Assembly (NCBI GenBank): GCA_009763385.1
Contig: CM019824.1
Location: 113,788,660 to 113,852,659 of the forward strand
DNA: 64,000 nt
Source: Coix lacryma-jobi var. lacryma-jobi
Lineage: Eukaryota > Streptophyta > Magnoliopsida > Poales > Poaceae
Direction of reading: 5' to 3'
Position numbers and translations under genes: made by a program. How positions within the stretch are numbered: the stretch's first letter is position 1; each line of letters starts with the position of its first letter. This document shows positions 42,640 through 53,878 of the stretch, one piece after another. The notes under the pieces were generated by a model. That model worked only from the letters and a program-made list of their open reading frames with translations, ran no database searches and had not been told where the DNA came from.

Positions 42640-43427
42640 CTTAGCCTCCTTGATCGTTTGATTGCCGCTTGTATTCCCTGGAAACAGTTATTGTAAAATA
42701 TAAAGAAACAAAGTATTAGTTACTTTTGAATCTTTGTGAAGCTCGTATCAACTCATCATTGCAAGAAATTTCTCGTCAATGGGTTGTTGCGGTCTTAATG
42801 TGGATGTATGACCAGGCGTCTTATGAGACGAGTCTATCCGGGTGCTCTCTAGCACTTGGGTTTGGGTCGTGTGACTTTGTTTCTCTAGTAGTCTTATAAC
42901 GATCATATAGAGAACTTAGTCTTGCCCGAGTACTACTCTTAGTACCCTTGTTCAAGGGATAATTTTGATCAGGCACCTCTTGAAGGACCGTAACGATGGT
43001 TCCTTCTGGGTGGATCATATCCTCTTGATGATCGCAGCTTGGGTGCGAAGGTAGGTGGACCTCTGTCCAGTAACAGGGCGAGTACTACCCCACCTTGTTA
43101 TGCCTTATAGGAACTAGTATCTACTACTGTAGATACCATATTCACTATGGGCTGATAGCCAGGTGTTAAGCCGTACTACCTTGTGAGTTGTACTGAGCTC
43201 GAAGCTCGTAACTCGAGAATGGTTACCGCTGAACCAATCCATCCGAGTAATATTAAATATTAGTCGGTGGAGAGCCCTGCTATTGCAGAGACTTCTTTCG
43301 ACAGAATAGTCGTGATGTATGGAAAGCCTGGATAATTTGAAGGTTCTTATTTTCTGATGAACTCCAAACTTTATTAATATCCGACTGATAGATACAATTG
43401 CCCTAAGTCAGGTTTGTAGCATAGTCC
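42640..43427. other. G1 spacer between convergent gene ends
   Basis: About 790 bp with no gene. It separates the 3' end of the plus-strand extra gene from the 3' end of the minus-strand gag-pol gene, so the two G1 genes converge here; it should hold the polyadenylation region of the extra gene (aatataaagaaacaaag near 42700). Confidence 0.5.
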
Positions 43428-46400
43428 CTAGGTATGGAATTTCTTCAAGTGCTCAATATTCCATGAATTTGGCAGTGGAGATCCATCTTCAGTGACTAGC
43501 TCAAATGACCCGGGTCTTGTTACTTTGGATACAATGTAAGGTCCTTCCCATGGACTCATAAGCTTGTGGCGCCCTGTAGTATTCTGAATTCTCTTCAGGA
43601 CCAGGTCGCCTACTTGAAAAGTGCGGTGATGGACGTTCTTGTCGTAGTAGCGTCTCATTCCTTGAAGGTACCTTGCTGACTGAAAGAGTGCGGTTAATCG
43701 GGCATCTTCGAGGCTGTCGACTTCTAGCCGCCTGGTGTCATCAGCTTCACCTTCGTTATACTGCTCTGTTCGTGGGGCGTTCCAGATTAAATCAGCCGGG
43801 AGGATTGCTTCAGTGCCATATACCAGGAAGAAAGGAGTTTGGCCTGTTGCTCGGCTTCGTTGTGTCCGCAGCCCCCAGACTACCTTAGGCAATTCTTCGA
43901 CCCACTTTCCGCCGTGATCTTTTAGGAGGTCAAATAGTCTTGGTTTTAATCCTGCAAGAATCAGGGCGTTGGCTCATTCAACTTGGCCGTTGGACTGTGG
44001 ATGAGCTACCGACGCATAGTCTATCTTGATTCCGCAGTCGCTGGCCCATGACTTGAATTCAGTAGCCGTGAAAGGGGACCCAAGATCGGTGATGATTCTG
44101 TGCGGCATCCCAAAGCGGTGAAAGATGCTCTGCATGAATTGTACTGACTTAGATGCATTGAATTTGACCAAGGGCATGTACTCGATCCACTTTGTGAATT
44201 TGTCGATTGTGACGTAGATGTATTTGAATCCGCCTGGAGCACGCTTGAGAGGACCAACCATGTCGAGTCCCCAACATGAGAAAGGCCATGATGGAGGGAT
44301 GCAGATCAACTCGTGTGCAGGTACATGCTGCTGCTTGGCAAAAAAACTGGCATGATTGACAGCGGCGGACTAAGTCTTCTGCGTCTTTCAAGGCTGAGGG
44401 CCAATAGTACCCTGATCTGAAGATTTTTCCGACTAGTGTCCTTGAAGCTGCGTGGTTGCGACAACACCCGGAGTGAACTTCATTTAAGATTTCCTTGCCG
44501 TCTTCTGGTGAGATGCATTTGAGGAGGATTCCTGATGAAGCTCCACGTCGATATAGCTTGTCCCCGACTAAAACATAGTTTTTACTACGTCTGGTGACTT
44601 GCTCTGCAGTAGCTTTGTCACTTGGCAGTTTATGCTCTTTGAAGAAGTCAATGAAGACTTGTGTCCAGTCGGGTGCTAGAGTTAGAACCTGCATGGATGG
44701 TGTTGACTCAACCTCTTCCTTCTCTTGGATTGACGGTTTGGATAATTCATGTACGAAGGTACCACTAGGGACCATGGCTCTGTCGGATCCTAATTTTGCT
44801 AGGATGTCTGCTGCCACATTGAGATCCCGGGTAATATGAATAAGTTCTAGCCCAGAAAAGTGTTTTTCCAGCTTGCGGACTTCCGCGCAATAGGTGTTCA
44901 TTGTTTTCTTTGTGCAATCCCAGTCTTTGTTGACTTGGTGAATTACTACGGAAGAATCGCCATAGACTAGGAGTCGCCTGATGCCTAGTGCGACTACCAG
45001 CTTGAGTCCATGGAGTAGTGCTTCATATTCTGCTTCATTGTTGGTGGCAGGCCATAATATCTGCAAAACGTACTTGAGCTGCTCTCCGGCGGGTGATACT
45101 AGAAGTACTCCGGCTCCTGCTCCTCCGAGTTTTAGGGACCCGTCGAAGTACATCTTCCAGTGATCAGGAATAACGTTGTCTTGGTTCTGCTGTATCTCTG
45201 TCCACTCGGCGACGAAATCAACTAGAGCCAATGACTTGATTGCTTTCCTCGGAGTGAACTTGATGTTGAGTGCCCCCAATTGGACTGCCCACTTGGAGAT
45301 TCTCCCAGTGGCATCACGATTATGGAGGATTTCTCCCAGAGGAAAATCCGTGACGACTGTAATCTCATGAGCCTCGAAGTAATGCCGTAGCTTTCTTGAA
45401 GATATGAGTAGGGCGTAGAGTAATTTCTATACTTGTGGGTATCTAACCTTTGAATCGAAAAGTACCTCGCTAATGTAGTACACTGGTCGCTGGGTGTGGT
45501 AGATGTGCTTGTCATCTTTGCGCTCGACCACGATCGTTGTGCTTACAATGTGTGTGGTAGCTGCGATATAAAGCATCATCGGTTCCCTGGGTTCTGGTGG
45601 TGTCAGTATAGGTGAATTGGTTAGGTATCCTTTGAGTTGTTCAAAGGCCCTGCCCGCTTCTTCCGTCCACTGAAATTTATCGCCAGCCTTGAGTAATTTG
45701 AAGAAAGGTAATCCCTTTTCTCCTAGCCGTGAGATAAATCGATTTAGTGCAGCCATGCACCCGGTGAGCTTCTGAACATCTCTGACTGAGGTGGGCGGTT
45801 TCATGTTGATGATAGCCATGATTTGTTTTTGGTTGGCCTCGATGCCCCGATGGCTAACAAGAAAACCAAGTAATTGGCCCGAAGGTACACCGAAGACGCA
45901 TTTTGTGGGATTGAGTCTCCATTGGTATGCGCGTAGTCGGTTGAAAGTTTCCTCCAGGTCTGATATCAGAGTAGTCAGATCTTTTGTCTTTATGACCACG
46001 TCATCAACATAAGCTTCTGCGTTGCGGCCAATCTGGTCACCCAAACAATCTTGGAAAGCTCGTTGATAAGTGGCTCCTGCATTTTTTAACCCAAAGGACA
46101 TGGTTTTATAATAGTAGGCGCCGAAAGGAGTTATAAACGATGTCTTAGGTTGGTCTTCTTCCTTGAGGGCGATCTGATGGTACCCGGAGTAGCAGTCCAA
46201 AAAGGACAATAGAGCGGAGCCTGCGGTGGCGTCAACTATTTGATCTATCCTTGGTAATCCGAAAGGATCTTTTGGACAGTGTTTGTTGAGGTCTATGTAG
46301 TCGACACACATGCGCCACTCGGCAGAGTTCTTCTTCTTGACTAGCACTGGGTTAGCTAACCACTCGGGGTGGAGGATTTCTCTGATGAATCCGGCTGCGA

Positions 46401-49400
46401 GTAGTTTAGCTATTTCCTTCTTGATTGCCTCTTTTTTCTCTGGTGAGAATCGTCGTAGTCTTTGCGTGATAGGTCTAGAGCCTTCTTTTAATTCCAATTT
46501 GTGCTCAGCCAAGTTCCTTGGGACTCCCGGCATATTAGCCGGTTTCCAAGCAAATATATCTTTGTTTGCTCTAAGGAACTTGGTGAGCGCGAATTCCTAT
46601 TCTTCGGATAAGTGACCGCTGATAACTGCTGTCTTGGAGGAATCACCGGTTTCTAGGTCGATGCTTTTTGTAAAGACTTCTGTTGATGGTTGGATAGTAC
46701 CCGCCTTCTTAGTTGAGATTTCTGTATCTCCAGGCTTGGTATTATGCACCATCTAAGCTAGTTCTTGTAACTCCCGGGTGAGTTGAGCTTTTTCAGCGAT
46801 TTGGACAGCCTCTGTGTCAGAATCAAATGATCGCTTTAAGTCACCTCTGAAAGTTAAGATTCCTTTAGGACCCGGCATCTTCAGGAGAAGGTACGGGTAG
46901 TGAGGTACTGCCATAAACTTGGTGATGGCTGGTCGTCCAAATATGGAGTGGTATGATGACTCGAAGTCGGCTACCTCAAAACTGATGTACTCTGTCCGGT
47001 AATTGATCTGAGTTCCAAAAGTTACGGGTAATATGATTCTTCCGAGTGGTACAACCGCCTTTCTGGGTACTATGCCGTAGAAGGGGGCACTTGATGGTGT
47101 GAGCTGTGTTGCGAGATCCAGATTCATCTTGCATAGGGTGCTTGCAAAAATGACGTTAAGTCCTACTCCTCCGTCGATGAGTACTCGGCTCAGTGTAAAC
47201 CAGACGACCGTGGGATCCAGGACTAGCGGGTAGTGCCCTGCATTGGAGACGCTGGTCCATTGGTCCGCTCGGGAGAAGCTGATTGGATGCTCGGACCAGT
47301 CAAGGTATCTAGGAGTCGCTGGTTCTGTAGACATGATCTCCCGTAGGGAAAGCTTCTGGAGCCTCTTGCTGTCGCTAGTGGTTACTCCCCCGAAAATGAC
47401 ATTGATAGTCCCTTTGGGGTGTTGAAAACCACCGGTGTCTTGCGAAGGGTCCTCAGCTGTCTTCTTTCCTTTGTCCTTCTTGTTTTTGTTGAAGTCGGGG
47501 TTCAAGCCTCGCTCCTTGAGTTGTCGACAGTGCCTTGCCTGATGTTCGGCTTTAGGATGAAAGGGGCACGGTCCGTCGAGTAAGTCATCAAAGGTGAATG
47601 GCTTGTTCCCCTTCTTCTGAGGCTCCATGGCAGCAACAATATTGTCTCCTGCCCTTTTCCGGGTGCTTTGCTGTGGTGCCTGATTGCCTCTCTGGTTGTT
47701 CCCTCGATCACCTTGCGTGTTTCTATCGGGGAAACGTTCCTGTGTACGTTCTTCTATCGCTAGCATGGAGTTTACGACCCGATGGAACTCGTCAGCGATG
47801 GTCGGGTCCTGCGTGATGAAATCTTTGTAATTGTACCTTTCGCAAATGCCGTTGCCAAAGAGGTCAATTACTTCTCTGTCTGTGATGTCGGATACTGTGG
47901 AGCGGATCTCTGAGAAGCGCCTATAGTATTCCCGCATTGATTCGTTTTTCTGTTGCTTACAGGTTCTGAGTTTAGTCCGAGGATCTGATCTCTCTGGGAC
48001 ACCCGCGAAGTTTTCAATGAAGATACGATGGAGTTGTTCCCAGGAGTCGATGGACTCGGCTTTGAGCCTGTCGAACCAAGCAAGCGGCATTGTTTCTAAG
48101 GCCATTGGGAGATAGAGTGCTTTGACATCGTTGCTTCCACCGGCCAACTCAACTGCTTGAGCATACAGCCTGAGCCATCGTTTAGGTTATGTATTCCCGT
48201 CGTACTTTGAATATTTCCCAGGTTTGAATTTTCGCGGGAATGAGACTGCTCGGAGCCTTTGGGAAAAGCAGGGGAAACGATCGACTGCGTTGGATGTTAT
48301 GTCCGTGATTCCTCTGTATGAAGATTCAGCTCCTCCCTCAGCTTGATCAGGTATTCGGTGGCCCAGACGACTCTTTGCTGGGACTCGACCGAGTCACTCT
48401 TGAATAGGCCGCCTCTGGCTTGGGTGAGATGAAGCTTGTTCATCGGCAAGGGACTCAAGATTTCGTCCTCGTAGTTGAAGCGCGGTAGTTTGAAGCATGA
48501 CTAACCGTCGTTCTTCGTCGGGGGTGCGGTTGGCCTTGGCCCCCATCTCCGTAGCAAAAGCCAGAATGTTTTGGTACGGAGTCTGGAAGACTTTATGGCC
48601 GGCGACTCTCATAAACTCAGGTTCGAGGTTACGGGAGCAATCGTCTCGTCGACGATTGTGCTCGTTTTGTGACTGGTACTCCTGGTCACGTTGAGCGCGA
48701 GCTCAACTTTCCGCGTCCTCCTCTAGACGCCTCTGAGTGTTATACTCCTCGAGTCGTACATTGTAGCGGTCTACGGCTTCCTTGCGATGAGTTGCTCGCC
48801 TTCTGCGAGCTTCTTTAGCTTGATTCCTCCTAATTCTTTCAGCCTTCATTGACTCGATTTCTCTGAGTCCTTCTGGGTCGTTATCAGATATCATAAACAG
48901 AGTTTCATCATCCTAGAGGACATCTGGGGGGGTTGGAGGTCGTAGAGATGACTGATGCCCCGCCATGAAGACTTCACAAGTGTAGCCCTGGTTTGTTGAT
49001 CCTGGCGTAACCGATTCCAAAGTAGAATTACTGGAGATTAGTTCTGTTGAGGTGTCGTCTTCCTCAAAGGGGAGCTGATGTCCGTGCTAGTATGGAAGTT
49101 GTTGGTCGATTGTGCCAACCAGTCTAGCCGGAGCGGACTGAATTGGCCAATGGACAATGTTACCCTCCTTAGTAGAGCTGAAGACGAGTCCTTGTTGAGC
49201 TCCTATCAAAGGTATCTGTTGATACTCTTTGAATTTTGCATCAATCAAGTTTTGAAAGTTTTCAACAGAATTCCGCATGCCAAAGGTAGTGCCGTGAGTA
49301 GCATCCGGGTCCTTTTTCTCGGGACTTGAGTTTGAGTAGGAGTCGAATGCCTCTAGTTGGTCTTCAGAATCTTGCGGATCCAGAATTGCGAGATCCGCTA

Positions 49401-49422
49401 AGTTCTGGGTGAGATCATCCAT
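43428..49422 (-). pseudogene. gag-pol polyprotein of G1, broken at many points
   Basis: Minus strand from ATG 49422 (MDDLTQNLADLAIL). Basic coiled-coil gag N-terminus (about 48890-48700), capsid domain (MPLAWFDRLKAESIDSWEQL, about 48080), and zinc motif CPFHPKAEHQARHC near 47570. YLDWSEHPISF precedes the protease LIDGGVGLNVIF (D-G-G). RT (46440-45430): RMCVDYIDLNKHCPKDPFGLPRID, LLSFLDCYSGYHQI and an intact EAYVDDVV at about 46010. Second RNase H: MYFDGSLKLGGAG...NNEAEYEALLHG...YGDSSVVIHQ (about 45150-44930). Integrase: CQSCQFF, GLDMVGPL, ITDLGSPF and SNGQVE, then the C-terminal VGDLVLKRI...GPYIVSKV and stop at 43428. In-frame stops include those at 49087, 46753, 45427 and 43974, and there is a frameshift at about 44330. 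Related to RIRE2/cinful-type Tat gag-pol; not functional. Confidence 0.85.
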
Positions 49423-49599
49423 CTTTAGCGTGACTTGCGCTTCTGATTTCGTGTGGAGTTGCCGATGTAGCTTTCCTTGATCGTCCGCGACGCAAGTCCA
49501 TGAGCCAAAAACGAAAACTGCCCCCGCTGAGAACATGTTGTCGTGGTTCGCCGGGCTCTTGGTCGTCGAATCGCCGAAAGCCCTACCTGGCGCGCCAGC
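49423..49599 (-). other. 5' leader and primer-binding site of G1
   Basis: On the minus strand GC then TGGCGCGCCAGGTAGGG (complement of 49581-49597) stands two bases after the U5 end at 49600. This is a PBS form used by several grass Tat-type elements. About 160 bp of leader follow to the gag ATG. The normal PBS position proves that the segment starting at 49600 is the inner edge of the 5' LTR. Confidence 0.8.
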
Positions 49600-49871
49600 T
49601 GTCGGTGTTTGTTAACCGGCAACTCGTTTTGAGTAATCTCAGACGATTTGTTCGGTGGGGATCGGCGTTCGTAGGACTCAGCGAGTACACAGGGACAACG
49701 ATTTACACAAGGCACACACCGCATTGGACGTAAGGTATTACGCTACTTAGCGGTCTGAACCAGTATAAATCCCTGTCCCTGTGTACTCGCCGAGTCCTAC
49801 GAACGCCGATCCCCACCGAACAAATCGTCTGAGATTACTCAAGACGAGTTGCCGGTTAACAAACACCGACA
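49600..49871. repeat. Rearranged 5' end of G1: inverted pair of U5/R segments
   Basis: Left arm 49600-49705 equals LTR positions 1-106 counted from the U5 end (compare 15534-15639). Right arm 49871-49704 is the inverted copy of LTR positions 1-168 (compare 15534-15701). The arms share only the bases ta at the junction. No U3 is present. Both outer ends of G1 are thus the same U5 terminus (TGTCGGTGTTTG / CAAACACCGACA), and the TSD caccc follows directly. Confidence 0.9.
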
Positions 49872-52429
49872 CACCCATATCGAACTTCTTCAATATGTCC
49901 TTGGTGTACTTGCCCTGGTGCACAAACGTCCCTTCTCGAGATTGCTTGATTTGCAACCCGAGAAAGAATGTCAACTCGCCCATCATGCTCATCTCAAATT
50001 CCCTGCTTATTGTATCAACAAACTTGGCAACTAAAGCATGAGAGGAACCACCGAAAATGATATCATCCATGTAAATCTGAACCAACAAAGTGTCATTGCC
50101 TTGCTTGAGGAGGAAAAGAGTTTTATCCACACATCCCATTTTAAAACCCTTAGCATGTAAAAAGGTTTTCAACCTATCATACCAGGATCTAGGGGCTTGT
50201 TTCAAACCATACAAAGCTTTGTTAAGTTTAAAAACATGGTTTGGAAACTTGGGATTTTCGAAACCGAGAGGTTGTCTCACATACACCTCTTCTTCTATGT
50301 AGCCATTTAGGAAGGCACTCTTGACATCCATTTGAAAAAGTTTAAACCCTTTGGATGTAGCAAAAGCCAAGAGGATCCTAATTGCCTCCAAACGACCTAC
50401 AGGAGCAAACGTCTTCTCATAGTCTATCCCCTCCTTCTGACTATACCCTTAGGCTACAAGTCTGGCCTTGTTTCTCACAACATGGCCATCCTCTCCTTGT
50501 TTGTTTTTGAAAACCCATTTTGTCCCAATAGGGTGACACTCAGGAGGAGGTGGAACAAGAACCCAAACCCAATTTCTCTCAAAATTTTCAAGCTCCTCAT
50601 GCATGGCATTGACCCAATCTGAATGAGATAAAGCATGTCCAACATCTCGGTGTTCAAAATTAGCAACAAATGCAGAATGAGCAAAGTGAGAGATTTGTTG
50701 TGACCTAGACCGAGTGACGCATTCGTGGATGTCACCGATCATCTGTTGAGGAGGGTGTTGGCGCTGGATGTGTCGTGGCGCCTCCCTTGCTGAAGTGACC
50801 TCCCCCTCAACAGTAGCTGATGCCTCCTCGGGTACAAGTGGTACAGCCCGAGGGGGTAGATCACACGACCCCCATGTAGTACAAGAAGATGGGTCGAGGC
50901 CGCGAGCAGTCGTGGTCGAAGTCGACCCAATCAGCACAGTAGGTGCAGGTAGTGTTGGATCATCAATCCCTTCAGCACCTTCTTCCTCATCATCAAAAAG
51001 AGGTTCGCCAACCTCTTGATCATCTGCATGCTCAAATCTAGAAGAAGGACAATGCATGGTCTCGTCGAAGGTGATATCGGATGTCTCCATGACTCGGTTA
51101 GTATCAAGGATAAGTACACGATATGCAAGAGTATGATTACCATAACCCAAAAATACACCGTGAGAAGAGCGAGACTCAAACTTGTCCAAATTGCCTTTCT
51201 TAAGTATAAAAGAGTGGCAACCAAAAGCTCTAAAATAACTCACTTTGGGTTGCTTCCCAAATCGCAACTCATAAGAAGTTTTCTTCAACAAAGCACGGAG
51301 AAAAATGCGATTGGAAATATAACATGCAGTGTTTATATCCTCGGCCCAATACCGCCTAGGAGTCCTATGCTCATCGAGCATCGTCCTGGCCATCTCTACA
51401 AGGGTCCGATTTTTCCTCTCTACAACACCATTTTGTGGCGGTGTGTACGGGGAAGAAAACTGATGCTCTAAACCCAAAGAGTTACAAAACTTTTCAAAGT
51501 CTGAGTTTTCGAACTCAGTACCATTATCGCTACGAATACCTCTCATCGAGTTCTTAGGGAACTCATTCTGAAGTCGCAAGATCAAATTGCGAACAAAAGT
51601 GAAAGTCTTAGTTTTCTCAGCTAAAAAGAAAACCCATGAATATCTCGAAAAGTCGTCAACAACAACAAGCACATACCACTTCCCACCAACCGAGCTCACC
51701 CGAGCTGGACCGACAAGGTCCATATGCAAAAGCTCTCCAAGGCGCTTGGTCATAACTTGATTCACAGGATGGTGGGGAGCGGCAACCATTTTCCCATGTC
51801 TACAAGAATGGCAAACAAGATCCTTCTCCATGTGTAACTTGGGCAATCCTCGGATTAGGCCAAGTGAACTAAGCCTTGCAAGCAAGTCAAACCTCAAATG
51901 ACCAAGTCTCCTATGCCACTTCCAAAGATCAGAGGAGGAGGGTCCAGCCAAAAGACAACGAGAAATGCCAAAAGACTCTAAGAAATTCACACGAAAGACT
52001 TTCCCAAAGGGCGAAATCAAACATACAAGATTGCCCTGAGGATCTAAAATACGACTGAGATTCGGCTTAAAACGAATCTCATAGTCATCCTCAAAAAGTT
52101 GCGAAACAGAAAGAAGGTTAAAATGCAAGTTCGAAATAAGAGCAACATCACGCAACACAAAATGCTCATTAACTCACACAGAACCATGGGATAGCACCTT
52201 ACCTTTGCTATTGTCAACGAAGGTAATAAACTTCTTTCCGGTGACTGGACTAAGCCTGGAGAACCATTTGGAGTTTCCGGTCATATGCCTTGAGCATCCA
52301 GAATCCACCAATCAAACATTCTCCAATCGTCGTACCTACATCAATAAAGAGACATAGGGTGAGCATACGGTCCAACACTGGGGTGAGTAAAACGGGAAGA
52401 ATACCAGTGTTGTCCCGGCTGCTCAAAAG
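49872..52429 (-). pseudogene. A1 pol, right part: protease, integrase and RT
   Basis: Minus strand. Protease/GAG-pre-integrase: WHRRLGHLRFDLLARL and CHSCRHGKM (about 51920-51790). Integrase: MDLVGPARV, IRSDNGTEFENS and NGVVERKNRTLVEM, so all three catalytic residues are visible. There is a variable acidic linker (DDEEEGAEGIDDP). [35 protein letters not shown], and an intact IYMDDIIF at about 50080. The frame ends at 49872 in the TSD of G1 and continues at 15533. One TAA at 50445-50447 breaks the RT start, and the protease end near 52180-52300 is frame-shifted. The tyrosine-x-Asp-Asp box is intact, yet the gene is split by 34 kb of G1. Confidence 0.85.
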
Positions 52430-52670
52430 AACGGTCAGTGTAAAAACCATTCCTAGCATTCCTACGGGGAAAGCGATCACCACACATAGGAAAACATGGT
52501 CCACTAAAGGAAGAGCGTCCATCGCAATAGTCAAAACGCGGTGGGGGGTAACGCTCAATAACAAAGCCACCGCCACGGGGTCCATAGCCTACAAAAGCAG
52601 GATCCCACCGGGCACGACCTCCTTGCAGCCTAGGACCTCTAGGCCTAGCAACCCTCCTTTGAACTTTTGA
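52430..52670 (-). pseudogene. Gag C-terminus of A1, truncated at junction with S2
   Basis: Minus-strand frame reading GGRARWDPAFVGYGPRGGG and FPMCGDRFPRRNARNG, then DRSFEQPGQHWY. This is the Arg/Gly/Pro-rich and Cys-containing linker between gag and protease of this family, a block deleted from S1. At about 52670 the sequence turns into the sense copy S2; gag N-terminus, PBS and 5' LTR of A1 are absent. Confidence 0.65.
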
Positions 52671-53878
52671 GCAGCCAGCCGAATACTGGTATACTTCCTA
52701 GTTTACTCACCCTAGTGTTGGACCGTATGCTCACCCTATGTCTTTTTATTGATGTAGGTAAGGCGATTGGAGAACGTTTGGTTGGTGGATTCCGGGTGCT
52801 CAAGGCATATGACCGGAAACGCCAAGTGGTTCTCCAGTCTAAGTACAGTTGTCCGAAAGGAGTTTATCACCTTCGGCGACAATAGCAAAGGTAAAGTGTT
52901 GTCTCGTGGGTCGGTGCGAGTTAATGAGCACTTTGTGTTGCATGATGTTGCTCTTGTTTCTAACTTGCATTTTAATCTTCTTTCTGTTTAGCAACTCTTT
53001 GATGATGACTATGAGATTCGTTTTAAGCCGAATCTCAGTCGTACTTTGGATCCTCAGGGCAATCTTGTATGTTTGATTTCACCCTTTGGGAAAGTCTTCG
53101 TGCGAATTTCTCGAAGTCTTTTGGCATTTCTCGTTGTCTTTTGGCTAGACCCTCCTCCTCTGATCTTTGGAAGTGGCATAGGAAACTCGGTCACTTGAGC
53201 TTCGACTTGCTTGCAAGGCTTAGTTCAGTTGGCTTAATCCGAGGATTGCCCAAATTGTGCATGGAGAAGGATCTTGTTTGCCATTCTTGTAGACATGGGA
53301 AAATGGTTGCTGCTCCCCACCATCCTGTAAATCAAGTTATGACCAGGCACCCTGGAGAGATTTTGCATTTGGACCTTGTCGGTCCGGCTCAGGTGAGCTT
53401 GGTTGGTGGGAAATGGTATGTGCTTCATGTTGTTGATGACTTTTCGAGATATTCGTGGGTTTTCTTTTTAGCTGAGAAAACTGAGACTTTCACTTTTGTT
53501 CGCAATTTGATCTTGCGACTTCAGAACGAGTTCCCTAAGAACTCGATGAGAGCTATTCGTAGCGATAATGGTTCCGAGTTTAAGAACTCGGATTTTGAGA
53601 AGTTTTGTAACTCCTTGGGTTTGGAGCATCAGTTTTCTTCCCCCTACACACTGCCACAAAATGGTGCTGTAGAGAGGAAAAATCGGACCCTTGTTGAGAT
53701 GGCCAGGACGATGCTCGATGAGCATAGGACTCCTAGGCGGTATTGGGCCGAGGCTATAAACACTGCATGCTATATTTACAATCACATTTTTCTCCGTGCT
53801 TTCTTGAAGAAAACTTCTTATGAGTTGCGTTTTGGGAAGCAACCCAAAGTGAGTTATTTTAGAGTTTTTGGTTGCCAC
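52671..53878 (+). pseudogene. S2 pol, first part: protease and integrase
   Basis: Sense Opie/SIRE-type copy beginning gagcagccagccgaatactgg, i.e. at the end of gag. Protease VWLVDSGCSRHMTG at about 52776-52817. TAG (52988-52990) after LHFNLLSV and a frameshift near 53095 break the reading. GAG-pre-integrase WHRKLGHLSFDLL...CHSCRHGKM, integrase LDLVGPAQV, IRSDNGSEFKNS and NGAVERKNRTLVEM follow, so the three catalytic residues are kept. It is interrupted after FGCH at 53878 by N2. Confidence 0.85.

Larger units (their letters stand above)
15534..49871 (-). mobile_element. Tat-lineage Ty3/gypsy element G1 with nested N1 and G2, inserted in A1
   Basis: TSD caccc is present on both sides (15529-15533 and 49872-49876), and the interrupted A1 gene resumes exactly. 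On the minus strand the order is: aberrant right end (49600-49871), PBS (49581-49597), gag-pol (49422 down to 43428), non-coding spacer, opposite-strand gene (24971-42639 on plus), PPT, 3' LTR (23848 to 23305, then 15853 to 15534). N1 (15854-23299) interrupts the 3' LTR, and G2 (27383-42013) interrupts an exon of the opposite-strand gene. Removing both leaves an element of about 12.3 kb. The integrase-last order, the second RNase H and the extra opposite-strand gene place it in the Tat lineage, related to RIRE2/cinful-type elements. Confidence 0.85.

Noticed and set aside
49747..49871. C-terminal extension of the A1 RT frame (SVFVNRQLVLSNLRRFVRW...)
   Set aside because: Those residues come from the inverted G1 LTR end after the TSD, not from A1.
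15534..49871. G1 as a foldback-type DNA transposon because of its inverted ends
   Set aside because: PBS, PPT, gag-pol and an LTR-type 5-bp TSD identify an LTR retrotransposon; the inverted repeat is only 106 bp of LTR sequence repeated inward at one end.
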